Assembly (NCBI GenBank): GCA_017561885.1
Contig: JAFZBF010000015.1
Span: 1 to 56,679 of the forward strand
Length of the DNA stretch: 56,679 bases
Source of the DNA: Bacteroidales bacterium
GTDB taxonomy: Bacteria; Bacteroidota; Bacteroidia; Bacteroidales; UBA932
Direction: 5' to 3'
The notes beneath the pieces were generated by a model that had not been told where the DNA came from, ran no database searches, and saw nothing but the letters and a program-made list of their open reading frames with translations. Positions 21,409-30,647 of the stretch are shown in pieces. The position numbers were made by a program, and so were the translations under genes. The number at the start of each line of letters is the position of its first letter. The stretch's first letter is position 1.

Positions 21409-23309
21409 TTGCGCTGTGACTTCTGCTGTTGCTGCTGGATCTTGTAAGCCTCCTCCAGACGCTGCTGGAATTTGGATTTCTTGGGAGCCTCCTTGGAATC
21501 GGCCTTCTGCTTCAGTTGGGCATAGAGTTTGTCTTCGTCGATGAACCACTTGCGGATAGCGAAGTTCTGTCCGACGGTGATCAGGTTGGACAGCAGGTAG
21601 TAGTAGCTCAGACCGGCAGAGAAGTTATTACACAGGCAGGTCATGAAGATAGGCATGGCCCATACTGACATCAACTTCATTCCGGGCATCTGCTGCGAAG
21701 TGGCGTTGTTCGAGTCAAAGGTCATCTTTGAGTATGCCCACATCGAAATACCCATAAGCAGGGCGAACAGCGAAATATGGTCTCCGTAGAGAGGAAGCCT
21801 GAATCCGAAATCAAGGATGGAGTCATAGCAGCTCAAGTCTTCAGCCCAAAGGAAAGGCTGCTGACGGAGCTCGAACGATGCAGGGAAGAAACGGAACATC
21901 GCATACAGCAACGGGAACTGGAACAGCAGAGGCAGACAGCCGCCGAGGGTACTTACCCCTGCCTTCTTGTAAAGGTCCATCGTAGCCTGCTGACGTTTCA
22001 TCGCATCGGCTTCCTTGGGATAGCGTGCATTGATCTTCTCCACTTCCGGCTTGAGCACGCGCATCTTTGCCGACGAAGCGTAAGACTTGTATGTGAAAGG
22101 CGAGATCACAAGCTTGAGCATTATGGTCAGGATCAGGATGATCAGACCATAGCTTGAAATCGACTTGTGAAGCCAGTTGAATACCGGGATGAGGATGAAT
22201 TTGTTGATGGATCCGACAAGCCAGCCGCCAAGAGGGATCAACTTGTCGAATTTCATATCGTAGCTCTTGAGGACAGGATAGTGATTGGGCACGAAGAAGA
22301 ACTGGAAATTCTTGCTGAAATCAGCGCTCTTGTCACCGTATTCCACGTTGAGGACTGCAGCGTCGTGCATCAGGTACCTGTCGGGATTGCTCTCGGCATA
22401 AGTATGGCCGCCCACGTCGCCTGAAGTGAAATTGTCCTTGGCGACAAGAATTGATGAGAAGAACTGCTGCTTGAAAGCCACCCACTGCACCTGTCCGGCA
22501 AGGGATTCGCTTCCGCCGTCCTTCCTCATCGATATTTCCTTGATATTCTCGTTGTCAGCATACCTGAAGTCAACGCTGGAATAGTTCTTCTCGTTGTCGT
22601 AACCCTTCTCCAGACGAGGCACGTCCCAGGCCCACGAAATCGTAAACGCATAGGCGGAACGGGGAATATACTCGTCCATACCCACGAAATGCAGGTCCAT
22701 ATCAACGAAGAAATCGTCGGAAGAAAGGGTATAAAGGTTCTCGACATAAGAATCCTCGTCGAAATACAGACGCATAGCCACGCTGTGGCCGGTCGTACTC
22801 ACGACGCGGTAATTGAAATCCATCGTATTGATATACTGGCCTGCGTCCAGCTCGATGTCAAAAGTACTGTTGCGGCGTGTATCTACAAGATACAGAGCTG
22901 TACTGTCGTATTTGTAGTAATCCTTGATAAGGACTTCTGCAACCTGGGCGCCCCTGGTGGAAATACCCACCTTGATCTTGTCATTCTCGAGATAGACGAT
23001 GCTTTCGGAAGAATCAGCTGCCGCAGCATTGAGGAAATCGCTTTTGTAGAATGAAATGTCAGCTGACGCACTGTCGTCGGCAGCATCGAAGTCACTTTGC
23101 GCAAGAATCCTGGCCAACTCTACGGAATCGGCATCAGGATAAGCTTCGGCCGCAGCCTTGAGCGCTTCCTCCCTGTCGATGGAATCACGTATCCGGCTTT
23201 CCTCAAGTTGGGCTGCCTGCCGTTTGTTGTACTGCCTTGTGTTGTACCAGCTGAATGCAAAAAGGATCAGACCGATAAGGGCAAATCCGATAATGCTTTT
23301 CTTATCCAT
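21405..23309 (-). CDS. yidC: membrane protein insertase YidC
   Basis: Inserts and folds inner-membrane proteins, with or without SecYEG. 634 residues in the Gram-negative layout: an N-terminal helix (MDKKSIIGFALIGLILFAFSW), a large periplasmic beta domain (about 90-350), then the conserved five-helix Oxa1 core (about 365-580: SYGLIILILTIMLKLVISPF, LGGCLPLLFQFPLLYAMFRF, PIFMTCLCNNFSAGLSYYYL) and a basic, Gln/Lys-rich C-terminal tail that may bind ribosomes. It starts inside the last codons of the DUF349 gene (8-bp overlap), and yggS overlaps its end by 4 bp. Confidence 0.97.
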   Translation of the reverse strand: MDKKSIIGFALIGLILFAFSWYNTRQYNKRQAAQLEESRIRDSIDREEALKAAAEAYPDADSVELARILAQSDFDAADDSASADISFYKSDFLNAAAADSSESIVYLENDKIKVGISTRGAQVAEVLIKDYYKYDSTALYLVDTRRNSTFDIELDAGQYINTMDFNYRVVSTTGHSVAMRLYFDEDSYVENLYTLSSDDFFVDMDLHFVGMDEYIPRSAYAFTISWAWDVPRLEKGYDNEKNYSSVDFRYADNENIKEISMRKDGGSESLAGQVQWVAFKQQFFSSILVAKDNFTSGDVGGHTYAESNPDRYLMHDAAVLNVEYGDKSADFSKNFQFFFVPNHYPVLKSYDMKFDKLIPLGGWLVGSINKFILIPVFNWLHKSISSYGLIILILTIMLKLVISPFTYKSYASSAKMRVLKPEVEKINARYPKEADAMKRQQATMDLYKKAGVSTLGGCLPLLFQFPLLYAMFRFFPASFELRQQPFLWAEDLSCYDSILDFGFRLPLYGDHISLFALLMGISMWAYSKMTFDSNNATSQQMPGMKLMSVWAMPIFMTCLCNNFSAGLSYYYLLSNLITVGQNFAIRKWFIDEDKLYAQLKQKADSKEAPKKSKFQQRLEEAYKIQQQQQKSQRK

Positions 23310-25209
23310 TCTCCTGTACGTTATCCTTTTCGTCCAGTGATTTTATCTTCTGTTCAAGTTCTGCAAGTTCCTGCTTTGCCACTTCTATCTTGCCTGACAG
23401 TTCGGCCAGGAGAGATTCAGCATTCTTGCTCTTGGCGAAGAAGCCCATATTGTTCTCCCAGGTAGCGATATCCTGCTCCATCTTGAGGAACTTCTGGATG
23501 AGACGGTCTTTTTCAGATGTGGTCTTGGGATATGACTTGACGCGCTGCTCGCCATAGCGTTTCTTGAAGCGTGACACTCTGTCCGAAGGCTCTGCAACAG
23601 AACCGAACTTGTCGCTGATTGCCTTGTTGTATGCGCTCTGCACATTAGTCTTGACCTTCAGAGGAACAAAGCCGATCTCATTCCAGCGGGCCTGGAAATT
23701 AAGGAGAGCTTCCCTGTCGGCTTCAGTGTCGGTGAGTTCATATGCGTTTATTTCATCGATGAGGGCGTTCTTTGCAGCGAGATTGTCATCATACTGGCTG
23801 TCCTGATCAGAGAAATGCTTGTCACGGTTCTCGAAGAATGCATCGCAGGCTGCGCGGAACCTCTTCCAGATCTGCTCTGATTTCTTGCGTGAAACAGGAC
23901 CGATCTCCTTCCACTGCTTCTGCAGGCTGATGAGATAGTCGGATGTCTTCTTCCACTCGGTACTGTTGACAACAGCCTCAGCCTGCTCGCATAGAGCGAT
24001 CTTCTTGTCCATATTCTCCTGCATCTGATCCTTGAAGCCATTGTAGAACTCTCTCTTGGCTGCATAGAACTTGTCGCAGGCTGCACGGAACCTTTCGTAT
24101 ATCTTCTGGTTATCCTTCTTTGATGCAAAACCTATGGTACGCCACTCTTTCTGGATATTCTCTATCTCCTTTGAAAGTGCGTTCCAGGTGTTGGAATCGG
24201 TAACGGCACGCTCGGCGATTTCCTCGACCTTCTCGCAGAGTGCGGTCTTGGCCTCGAGGTTCTGCTGCTGGTTGCCTTTCTGAGACTCGAAATAAGCCTG
24301 ATGCTTCTTGTTCACCACTGAAGTGGCGGCTTTGAACCTCTCCCATATAGACTCGCGGTGGGTCTTGTCTACAGGGCCGTACTCCTTCCACTCGTCGTGG
24401 AGCTTCTGGATCTCGCGGAAAGCCGCTACAGCGTTTTCGTTCTCTGCCAGCGCTTCAGCCCTTTCGCAGAGTTTCTCCTTAGCTTCGAGGTTCTTCTTGA
24501 AGTCGAGGTCGCGGAGTTCGCGGTTGATCTTCACGTAATCATAGAAAGACTCTACATAGTGGCTGTACGTCTCATAAAGATCCTTGGCCTTGGTGGGAGG
24601 CACTGCACCTGCTGCACGCCAGCGGTTCTGCAGTTCCCTGAATGCGGGATACGCCGTTCCAAGGTCGCCGGGATTGTCGACAAGCACCTTGAGCTCATCG
24701 ATGATCTTGCTCTTTATATCGTAGTTCTCTTCCTTCTTCTGGTTGAGTTCCTGTACATATTTGACCCTGACAGTCTTGTACTGGCCATAGAGATCCTTGA
24801 AACCCCTCTCGATTTCGGCAAAAGGATTGACTGACACCTCCTCCCCTTCAACCGGGGCTTCAGCTTCGCGCGCTTCAACCTCAGCCTTCAGCTCTTCTGT
24901 CGCTTCCTCTACAGCGTCGACTGCTTCTACAGCAAGCTTCTCGACTGACTGTGCGACAGCCGACACGACGGGCTGGAAACCGGCGGCAATCTTCTCTTTC
25001 TTCAGAGTCTTGTAGAACGCTGCCTTGATGCCCTCGGCATACTTGTAAAGCTGCTGGACATCTCCGTTGTTGAGCAGTTCCTGGAAAAGGTCTACAAGCT
25101 CTTTCAGTCCTTTGTTCGAATAATCAATAATTTCTTCCTGGTTGTTAACAGCAGGTTGCTCCAAGTTGTTCTCAACTTCTGAAGCAATCGGTTTCATATC
25201 TTCACTCAT
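23302..25209 (-). CDS. DUF349 repeat protein
   Basis: 635 residues, highly charged and predicted to be almost entirely helical. After an acidic, low-complexity N-terminus (about 1-130, rich in Glu/Ala/Val) come about five repeats of roughly 75-80 residues. Each has a cysteine-containing helix such as AKEKLCERAEALAE and ends in a W-x-E-x-G box: NRWRAAGAVP, DEWKEYGPV, KEWRTIGFA, KQWKEIGPV, ARWNEIGFV. A C-terminal coiled coil follows (about 585-635). This is the DUF349 signature. The gene overlaps yidC by 8 bp. The ATG at 25209 was chosen because a TATATTTG -7 element lies 25 nt upstream. Role unknown; the link to yidC hints at co-translational membrane work, which is inference. Confidence 0.85.
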   Translation of the reverse strand: MSEDMKPIASEVENNLEQPAVNNQEEIIDYSNKGLKELVDLFQELLNNGDVQQLYKYAEGIKAAFYKTLKKEKIAAGFQPVVSAVAQSVEKLAVEAVDAVEEATEELKAEVEAREAEAPVEGEEVSVNPFAEIERGFKDLYGQYKTVRVKYVQELNQKKEENYDIKSKIIDELKVLVDNPGDLGTAYPAFRELQNRWRAAGAVPPTKAKDLYETYSHYVESFYDYVKINRELRDLDFKKNLEAKEKLCERAEALAENENAVAAFREIQKLHDEWKEYGPVDKTHRESIWERFKAATSVVNKKHQAYFESQKGNQQQNLEAKTALCEKVEEIAERAVTDSNTWNALSKEIENIQKEWRTIGFASKKDNQKIYERFRAACDKFYAAKREFYNGFKDQMQENMDKKIALCEQAEAVVNSTEWKKTSDYLISLQKQWKEIGPVSRKKSEQIWKRFRAACDAFFENRDKHFSDQDSQYDDNLAAKNALIDEINAYELTDTEADREALLNFQARWNEIGFVPLKVKTNVQSAYNKAISDKFGSVAEPSDRVSRFKKRYGEQRVKSYPKTTSEKDRLIQKFLKMEQDIATWENNMGFFAKSKNAESLLAELSGKIEVAKQELAELEQKIKSLDEKDNVQENG

Positions 25210-25234
25210 GGGGTACAAATAATAATTAAGCTTG

Positions 25235-25271
25235 CAAATATAATATTTTTCTGATTTAATAAGTACTTTTG
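25235..25271. promoter_or_regulatory. divergent -7 elements for DUF349-yidC (minus) and trmD (plus)
   Basis: TATATTTG on the minus strand (25242-25235) and TACTTTTG on the plus strand (25264-25271). The plus element ends 5 nt before the trmD ATG, so the trmD message would have little or no leader. Confidence 0.5.
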
Positions 25272-25276
25272 CACAT

Positions 25277-25957
25277 ATGAGAATCGATATTCTATCAGCC
25301 GTACCGGAATTGCTCGAGAGCCCGCTCAATTATTCGATTATCAAACGGGCGAAAGACAAGAATCTTGTGGACATACACATCCACAACATCCGCGACTACG
25401 GCCTGGGCAATTACCGACAGATCGACGACTATCCTTACGGCGGCGACGCCGGTATGGTAATGATGATCGAGCCCATCTTCAACATCATCGAGAAACTCAA
25501 GAAGGAGCGCGACTACGACGAGGTAATCTACACCTCCCCCGACGGCCGGATCCTGGACCAGGGCTGCGCAAACCACCTGAGCTGTCTGCAAAACATAATC
25601 ATCCTGTGCGGCCACTACAAAGGCATCGACCAGCGCATCCGCGACCATCTCATCACAATGGAGATCTCTGCCGGAGACTATGTGCTCAGCGGCGGCGAGC
25701 TGCCTGCAGCCATCATCTGCGATGCGGTGGTCCGCCTCATCCCGGGAGCCCTCGGAGACGAGACCTCAGCCCTAAGCGATTCCTTCCAGGACGAGCTGCT
25801 CTCTCCTCCCATCTACACCAGGCCCGCGGATTTCAACGGATGGAAGGTGCCCGAGGTCCTGCTCAGCGGCAACCCCAAACTGATCAAGGCCTGGCAGGAC
25901 GAGCAGGCCCTCGAAAGGACGAAGCGGCTGCGGCCCAACCTGCTCAAAAAAATTTGA
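25277..25957 (+). CDS. trmD: tRNA (guanine-N1)-methyltransferase
   Basis: SAM-dependent SPOUT enzyme making m1G37 in tRNAs, which prevents +1 frameshifting. 226 residues. Conserved segments are [26 protein letters not shown] (SAM pocket), the trefoil-knot loop [11 protein letters not shown], and [25 protein letters not shown] near the C-terminus, which holds tRNA-contacting residues. In many bacteria trmD sits with rimM-rplS-rpsP, but here it stands alone, divergent from DUF349-yidC. Confidence 0.97.
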   Translation: MRIDILSAVPELLESPLNYSIIKRAKDKNLVDIHIHNIRDYGLGNYRQIDDYPYGGDAGMVMMIEPIFNIIEKLKKERDYDEVIYTSPDGRILDQGCANHLSCLQNIIILCGHYKGIDQRIRDHLITMEISAGDYVLSGGELPAAIICDAVVRLIPGALGDETSALSDSFQDELLSPPIYTRPADFNGWKVPEVLLSGNPKLIKAWQDEQALERTKRLRPNLLKKI

Positions 25958-25985
25958 TTATATACGCTGACATTTTGTATTTTTG
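25953..25985 (+). promoter_or_regulatory. promoter of the small lipoprotein / MauE pair
   Basis: TTTG at 25953-25956 (overlapping the trmD stop) and TATTTTTG at 25978-25985, with 21 nt between them, give a good Bacteroidota -33/-7 pair 31 nt before the lipoprotein ATG. Confidence 0.6.
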
Positions 25986-26016
25986 TATAAAAGCAAACCA
26001 ATTAAACATTATTGAA

Positions 26017-26229
26017 ATGAAAAAAGTTCTTTTGGCTATTGTTGTTCTGGCTTGTGTAGTATGCCTGAGCAGCTGCTCAAAGAAGTGCTATTGTAAAGCA
26101 GTTGTCAACGGCGAAGAAGTCGTAGGCAGCACAGTTACCAAAGACAACGGCAAAAAATGCAGCGATTACAATTACAGAGCTACTCTTGCCGGCCAAACTG
26201 TCGAGTACAAATGCACAATGAGTCTCTAA
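26017..26229 (+). CDS. small cysteine-rich lipoprotein
   Basis: 70 residues. A signal peptide (MKKVLLAIVVLACVVCLSSC) ends in a lipobox whose lipidated Cys would be C20. The 50-residue mature part has four further cysteines (C24, C26, C48, C66), enough for two disulfides, and the rest is polar (NGEEVVGSTVTKDNGKK). No family was recognised. It has its own promoter, and its 3' end overlaps the MauE-type gene by 19 nt, so the two are very likely co-translated. A cysteine-rich exported substrate next to a thiol-redox membrane protein suggests a functional pair, but that is inference. Confidence 0.75.
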   Translation: MKKVLLAIVVLACVVCLSSCSKKCYCKAVVNGEEVVGSTVTKDNGKKCSDYNYRATLAGQTVEYKCTMSL

Positions 26230-27101
26230 GACTTTTTTTCCGGGAACTTCTCGGATTGATCTTCATATTATCGGCGGTCGCCAAACTGGCGGGCGCCGAT
26301 AATTTTGAACTGTATATCTTCAGCCTCGGGGCTTTCCCGCTCGGGGCTTCTTTCATATTGGCAAGACTGGTCATAGCCCTGGAACTGTTTCTGGGTGTAT
26401 GGCTGATGCTGAACACCCATCCCAAGATGTCAGTCAAACTTGCTGCCGTACTCCTGGCCGGTTTCTCTGTCTTCCTGGTCGGAATGATCCTGAAAGGCAG
26501 CAAGGACAACTGTCACTGCTTCGGCGACCTGGTAGATTTCACGCCTTTCCAGTCGTTGATCAAGAATACCGTCCTGGCCTTTATCGCGCTGCTGTCGCTG
26601 AAGGTTAAGCCGTTCAATATTCCCCACAGGAATCTCGTCGCCGGCCTCGCCGCCGTAGCATCGCTGGCTGCAGTCTTCATCATATCCCCTCCTGACAATT
26701 TCCAGTATTCGAGCTATGCCGTCGACGGCTTCAATCAGGAGTATTTCGACAAGGCTGTCGCGGACGGACAGATCGATCCGTCCCTCACCGAAGGCGAGGA
26801 CATCACCTGTTTCTTCAGCTTCAACTGCGAGTTCTGCCATATGACGGCAAAGAAACTGGCAATAATGCTCGAGCGCGGAGCATTCGAAGGAGCTGCAGTC
26901 AACATACTGGTTGCAGGAAAACACGATGATTTCGCCGAAGATGCAGCTGCATTCTTCGCAGATTCACAGATGCGCTACAACAACATTGATACCCTGTCAG
27001 CCAACACTTTCCTGCGCATCACCAACGGGCACTACCCTGTCGTCATCCACACCCGTGACGGCCAGCTCCTCGAACAGTGGAGCTATCGCGACTTACATTG
27101 A
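26211..27101 (+). CDS. MauE/DoxX-type membrane protein with C-terminal thioredoxin-like domain
   Basis: 296 residues. The first 130 form four hydrophobic helices in the MauE/DoxX pattern with the diagnostic NCHCFGD motif (C101, C103) between helices 3 and 4. A fifth helix follows (about 140-159). The final 135 residues look like an extracytoplasmic thioredoxin-like domain with a CxxC pair (C206, C209 in FNCEFCHMTAKK) and an additional C200. MauE-type proteins support disulfide formation in partner proteins, so a thiol-disulfide relay is likely. I chose the ATG at 26211, 19 nt inside the lipoprotein gene; an upstream in-frame start at 26157 would add a polar stretch encoded within the lipoprotein. 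Confidence 0.78.
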   Translation: MHNESLRLFFRELLGLIFILSAVAKLAGADNFELYIFSLGAFPLGASFILARLVIALELFLGVWLMLNTHPKMSVKLAAVLLAGFSVFLVGMILKGSKDNCHCFGDLVDFTPFQSLIKNTVLAFIALLSLKVKPFNIPHRNLVAGLAAVASLAAVFIISPPDNFQYSSYAVDGFNQEYFDKAVADGQIDPSLTEGEDITCFFSFNCEFCHMTAKKLAIMLERGAFEGAAVNILVAGKHDDFAEDAAAFFADSQMRYNNIDTLSANTFLRITNGHYPVVIHTRDGQLLEQWSYRDLH

Positions 27102-27117
27102 CCTTGCTTGTTCTGGA

Positions 27118-27277
27118 TAGCCGGCAAAGGCTTGCGGCAGCAATGCCTAGGGCAACCGCGAATTTATTCCACAAATTCGCGCCCCTCCAGACCCCCTTCT
27201 TCGTTTCGGCAATGCCTCACGAAGCGGGGCACAATGTTGCCTTGCGGCATTCTGCCGACTCGCCATTTTGCCGGCTA
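27118..27277. repeat. 160-bp non-coding element with 11-bp terminal inverted repeats
   Basis: TAGCCGGCAAA (27118-27128) and TTTGCCGGCTA (27267-27277) are perfect inverted repeats bounding a stretch without a credible gene. Inside are a 25-nt hairpin-forming core (27129-27153) that recurs in inverted orientation at 50111-50135, a perfect 9-bp inverted repeat (27157-27165 with 27173-27181, CGCGAATTT/AAATTCGCG), and a direct repeat CTTGCGGCA (27131-27139 and 27241-27249). It occupies most of the gap between the MauE gene and galM, two convergent genes. It may be a REP- or MITE-like element; no transposase is present. Confidence 0.5.
27129..27153 (-). repeat. REP-like 25-nt core, copy 1
   Basis: Begins GGCTTGCGGCAGCAATGCC on the plus strand. 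GGC-TTGC pairs with GCAA-T-GCC around a GGCA loop, giving a 7-bp stem with one bulged T. The whole 25 nt is found base for base as the reverse complement at 50111-50135. Confidence 0.7.
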
Positions 27278-27295
27278 ATGGCGAAAAAATACAGA

Positions 27296-28402
27296 TTATT
27301 TTACTGAAAACTGATACTTCGCGAAGTGAGTATACTTTTCGCCGGGACGCAGCACGATGCTCGGGAAATTGTCGTGATGAGGTGCATCGGGATAGAACTG
27401 AGTCTCCAGAGCGACACCGCTGAACTTGTGGAACACGCCGCCGCGCTTGCCCACCTCGTAGCCGTTCATATTGCCGCCTGAATAATACTGAAGGCCAGGA
27501 CGGTCAGTGTAGAGAGTCAGGCAGATGCCTGTTTCAGGCTCGTAAAGAGTCGCACAAGGCTTCGAAGAATCGCCTTTGGTGTTGAGGACGAAGTTCAGGT
27601 CATAGCCGGCGTCAGTCTTGGAATCGACCCTTGCAGCCTCCCTGAAGTCATAGATCGTACCCTCTACAGGAAGGATCTCACCCGTAGGATTGGTATTCTC
27701 GTCGACCGGAGTATAATAGTCTGCATCCATCCAGTAGATGTGACTGTTGCTGCTCTTCTCAGTCGTTCCGTGAAGGTTGAAGAACGGATGGAAAGTAGGA
27801 TTGCAGAGAGTGGGTGCGTCAGTAGTTGCCTCGTACTCGAGAGTCAACGCATTGTCGTCAGTAAGAGTGTAGGTGACGCTGATATTGAAGTTGCCCGGGT
27901 ATCCTTCTTCACCGTCAGGAGAGAAATAACTCAGTTTCAACTTATTGCCTGCAATCTGCTCGGCATCCCACACGTGCTTGTACATCGCATTGGGACCACC
28001 GTGGATATGGTTCACGCCGCTGTTTATCGGAAGCTCGTAATCCACGCCGTCGAGCGTGAACTTGCCGTAGGCGATCCTGTTGACCACGCGGCCGACGATA
28101 GAAGCCGAAGATACGCTTGCAGTGTTCAGATAGCTCTGGATATTGTCGTGTCCTACTATGACATCCACAGGATTGTTATCCTTGTCAGGGACGATTATCG
28201 ATGCAGTACGGGCACCGTAATTGGTCACCTGCACCACCATACCGTTCTTGTTTGTAAGCGTATAGAGAGCGACCGGCTTGCCTTCATATTCAGTAACGAA
28301 AGCCTCGGGGTCGAGCATCAGTGGTTCAGCAGAGAACTTGTTGCCGCTGCAGCTGCAAAGTGCGATCATTGCCATACAGATTGTTGCAATATAGTTTTTC
28401 AT
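27296..28402 (-). CDS. galM: aldose 1-epimerase (mutarotase), predicted lipoprotein
   Basis: Interconverts alpha and beta anomers of free sugars such as galactose and glucose. 368 residues with a lipoprotein-type signal (MKNYIATICMAMIALCSC), so it probably acts in the periplasm or at the outer membrane, unlike cytoplasmic GalM. Conserved pieces are VTNYGARTASIIVPD, VGRVVNRIAYGKF, the NHIHGGPNAMYKHVW histidine motif, NPTFHPFFNL, and a C-terminal ALETQFYPDAPHHDNFPS segment carrying the catalytic glutamate. It follows folD with a 15-nt gap, the last of the lysA-ffh-folD-galM run. Confidence 0.95.
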   Translation of the reverse strand: MKNYIATICMAMIALCSCSGNKFSAEPLMLDPEAFVTEYEGKPVALYTLTNKNGMVVQVTNYGARTASIIVPDKDNNPVDVIVGHDNIQSYLNTASVSSASIVGRVVNRIAYGKFTLDGVDYELPINSGVNHIHGGPNAMYKHVWDAEQIAGNKLKLSYFSPDGEEGYPGNFNISVTYTLTDDNALTLEYEATTDAPTLCNPTFHPFFNLHGTTEKSSNSHIYWMDADYYTPVDENTNPTGEILPVEGTIYDFREAARVDSKTDAGYDLNFVLNTKGDSSKPCATLYEPETGICLTLYTDRPGLQYYSGGNMNGYEVGKRGGVFHKFSGVALETQFYPDAPHHDNFPSIVLRPGEKYTHFAKYQFSVK

Positions 28403-28417
28403 ATCCTGGTTGATTGA

Positions 28418-29299
28418 TTATTTCAGATTGTGGGAAGCCTTGTAAGCCTTGAGGGTATTGCGCATCAGGGACACGATGGTCATGGGTCCGACGCCGCCCG
28501 GAACCGGAGTGATATATGAGCACTTTGGAGCGACAGCATCAAAGTCGACGTCACCCATAATGCGGTAGCCTTTCTCGGTCTCTGCGGGTACACGTGTAAT
28601 GCCCACATCCACGACAACCACACCATCCTTCACCATATCAGCCTTGAGGAAGCCGGGAACTCCCAGAGCAGCGATGATTATGTCGGCAGACCTGGTGTAC
28701 TCCTCGATGTTCTTCGTGCGGCTGTGGCAGATAGTGACGGTGCAGTCCCCTACCCTCGCCTTTGCAGAAAGCAGGTTGGCGATTGGACGGCCCACGATGT
28801 TGCTTCTTCCGAGCACCACGCAGTGCTTGCCCCTGGTCTCGATGCCGTATTCTTCCAGCAGCGTCATGATGCCGTAAGGCGTCGCGCTGATGAAAGTGTC
28901 AAGCCCGAGGCAGAGACGGCCCACATTCTCCGGATGGAAACCGTCCACATCCTTCGAAGGGCTCACGGCCTCGATAATCTTCTGCTCGTTTATATGCTCA
29001 GGGAGCGGAAGCTGGATGATGAATCCGTCCACGCTGTCGTCCCTGTTGAGTCTCTTGACTTCGTTGAGCAGTTCTTCCTCGGTCGTAGATGCGGGAAGAC
29101 GGAGCACAGTGCTGTCGAAGCCCACACGCTTGCAGGAACGCTCCTTGTTGGCCACATAAGTCTGGCTTGCCCCGTCGTCTCCGACGAGAATGGCGGTCAG
29201 GTGAGGCCTGCGCCAGCCTTTGTCAAGAAAGAAATCAACCTCGGCGGCAATCTGCGCCTGGAGGTTCGCCGATGTGGCTTTTCCGTCGAGAAGTATCAT
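28418..29299 (-). CDS. folD: bifunctional methylenetetrahydrofolate dehydrogenase/cyclohydrolase
   Basis: Makes 10-formyl-THF from 5,10-methylene-THF for purine and formyl-Met synthesis. 293 residues. The substrate motif is [14 protein letters not shown] (with the family's YxxxK), then [25 protein letters not shown], the Rossmann [15 protein letters not shown], and [18 protein letters not shown] at the end. The start is 1 nt from the ffh stop. Confidence 0.97.
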   Translation of the reverse strand: MILLDGKATSANLQAQIAAEVDFFLDKGWRRPHLTAILVGDDGASQTYVANKERSCKRVGFDSTVLRLPASTTEEELLNEVKRLNRDDSVDGFIIQLPLPEHINEQKIIEAVSPSKDVDGFHPENVGRLCLGLDTFISATPYGIMTLLEEYGIETRGKHCVVLGRSNIVGRPIANLLSAKARVGDCTVTICHSRTKNIEEYTRSADIIIAALGVPGFLKADMVKDGVVVVDVGITRVPAETEKGYRIMGDVDFDAVAPKCSYITPVPGGVGPMTIVSLMRNTLKAYKASHNLK

Positions 29300-29300
29300 A

Positions 29301-30623
29301 TTATCTGCGTTTTTTCTTCATAAGTTTTGCTGCAGGAGCCCCTGCGACAGTCTTCATCATCTTGCGGGTCTGCTCGAACTGCTTCAGCAGCCGGTTGACC
29401 TCCTCGATCGAAGTACCGCTGCCCGCAGCAATCCTCCTGCGGCGGCTTCCGTTGATGATAGTGGGGTTCTCGCGTTCCTGGACAGTCATCGACTGGATAA
29501 TTGCCTCGATGCTCTTGAACGAAGAGTTGTCGATGTCGACGTCCTTGAGCATCTTGCCCATTCCGGGTATCATAGACGCCAGGTCCTTGATGTTGCCCAT
29601 CTTCTTGATCTGCTGGATCTGCTGGTAGAAGTCAGTGATCGTGAACTGGTCGTGAGCCAGTTTCTTGTGCAGTTTGCGGGCCTCCTCCTCGTCGAACTGT
29701 TCCTGAGCTTTCTCAACGAACGATACGACGTCTCCCATGCCGAGGATACGGTCGGCGATACGTGCAGGATAGAAAATGTCAAGAGCCTCGAGTTTCTCGC
29801 CCGAGCTGATGAACTTGATAGGCTTGCCGACAACAGCCTTGATGCTGAGCGCGGCACCGCCGCGGGTGTCACCGTCCATCTTGGTGAGGACGACTCCGTC
29901 GAAATCAAGGCGGTCGTTGAAGGCCTTCGCAGTCTCGACGGCATCCTGACCGGTCATCGCATCGACCACGAACAGAGTCTCTGTCGGATTGACCGCTTTC
30001 TTGATGGCAGCGATCTCGTCCATCATCTGCTCGTCCACTGCCAGGCGGCCGGCGGTATCGATGATTACCAGTGAATAGCCTTCCTTCCTGGCATAGTCGA
30101 TGGCATTGCGGGCTATTGAAACAGGATTCTTCACACCGTCCTCCGTATAGACCGGAACATCGATCTGCCCGGCAAGTACTTTCAACTGGTCGATGGCGGC
30201 CGGACGGTAAACGTCGCCTGCCACCAGCAGGACTCTCTGGCTTCTCTTCGACTTGCAGTTGAGGGCCAGCTTGCCGCAGAACGTGGTCTTACCGGAACCT
30301 TGCAGTCCGCTGACCAGGACGATTCCCGGATGTCCTTTGATGTTTATCTCGCTGTGCTCGCTTCCCATCAGTTCGGCAAGCTCGTCGTGCACGATCTTGA
30401 CTATCATCTGCTCCGGGCGGACGGCCTTGAGGACATCCTGTCCCAAAGCTTTCTGCTTTACATCGTCGCAGAAACTCTTGGCAATCTTGTAGCTGACATC
30501 GGCATCGAGGAGAGCCTTGCGCACATCCTTCATCGTTTCGGAGATGTTTATCTCCGTGATCTTTCCCTGTCCCTTGATAAGCTTGAAGGATTTCTCCAGC
30601 CTGTCAGTCAAATTCTCAAACAT
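29301..30623 (-). CDS. ffh: signal recognition particle protein Ffh
   Basis: SRP54 GTPase that binds signal sequences on ribosomes and docks to FtsY. 440 residues. N domain (1-90), then G domain with [15 protein letters not shown] (P-loop), [39 protein letters not shown] and [12 protein letters not shown], then the M domain (about 300-440). The M domain contains [25 protein letters not shown], the RNA-binding motif. Its methionine-rich finger is modest, with only a few Met in the last 40 residues. Downstream of lysA by 24 nt. Confidence 0.97.
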   Translation of the reverse strand: MFENLTDRLEKSFKLIKGQGKITEINISETMKDVRKALLDADVSYKIAKSFCDDVKQKALGQDVLKAVRPEQMIVKIVHDELAELMGSEHSEINIKGHPGIVLVSGLQGSGKTTFCGKLALNCKSKRSQRVLLVAGDVYRPAAIDQLKVLAGQIDVPVYTEDGVKNPVSIARNAIDYARKEGYSLVIIDTAGRLAVDEQMMDEIAAIKKAVNPTETLFVVDAMTGQDAVETAKAFNDRLDFDGVVLTKMDGDTRGGAALSIKAVVGKPIKFISSGEKLEALDIFYPARIADRILGMGDVVSFVEKAQEQFDEEEARKLHKKLAHDQFTITDFYQQIQQIKKMGNIKDLASMIPGMGKMLKDVDIDNSSFKSIEAIIQSMTVQERENPTIINGSRRRRIAAGSGTSIEEVNRLLKQFEQTRKMMKTVAGAPAAKLMKKKRR

Positions 30624-30647
30624 AATCTACAATCCTTTCTCTTTACT

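Noticed and set aside
21409..21549. N-terminal extension of YggS
   Set aside because: The added residues come from the yidC C-terminal coding region read in another frame and match nothing in the family.
25210..25329. Extended DUF349 protein starting upstream of 25209
   Set aside because: The extension runs through the promoter region and into trmD; the ATG at 25209 lies 25 nt after a good -7 element.
26157..26210. Earlier start for the MauE-type protein
   Set aside because: It would place polar residues encoded within the lipoprotein before the first helix. The ATG at 26211 is the more natural start.
27077..27307. A 76-codon open frame across the repeat element
   Set aside because: It begins inside the MauE gene and covers the hairpin-rich block; composition and position suggest a non-coding element.
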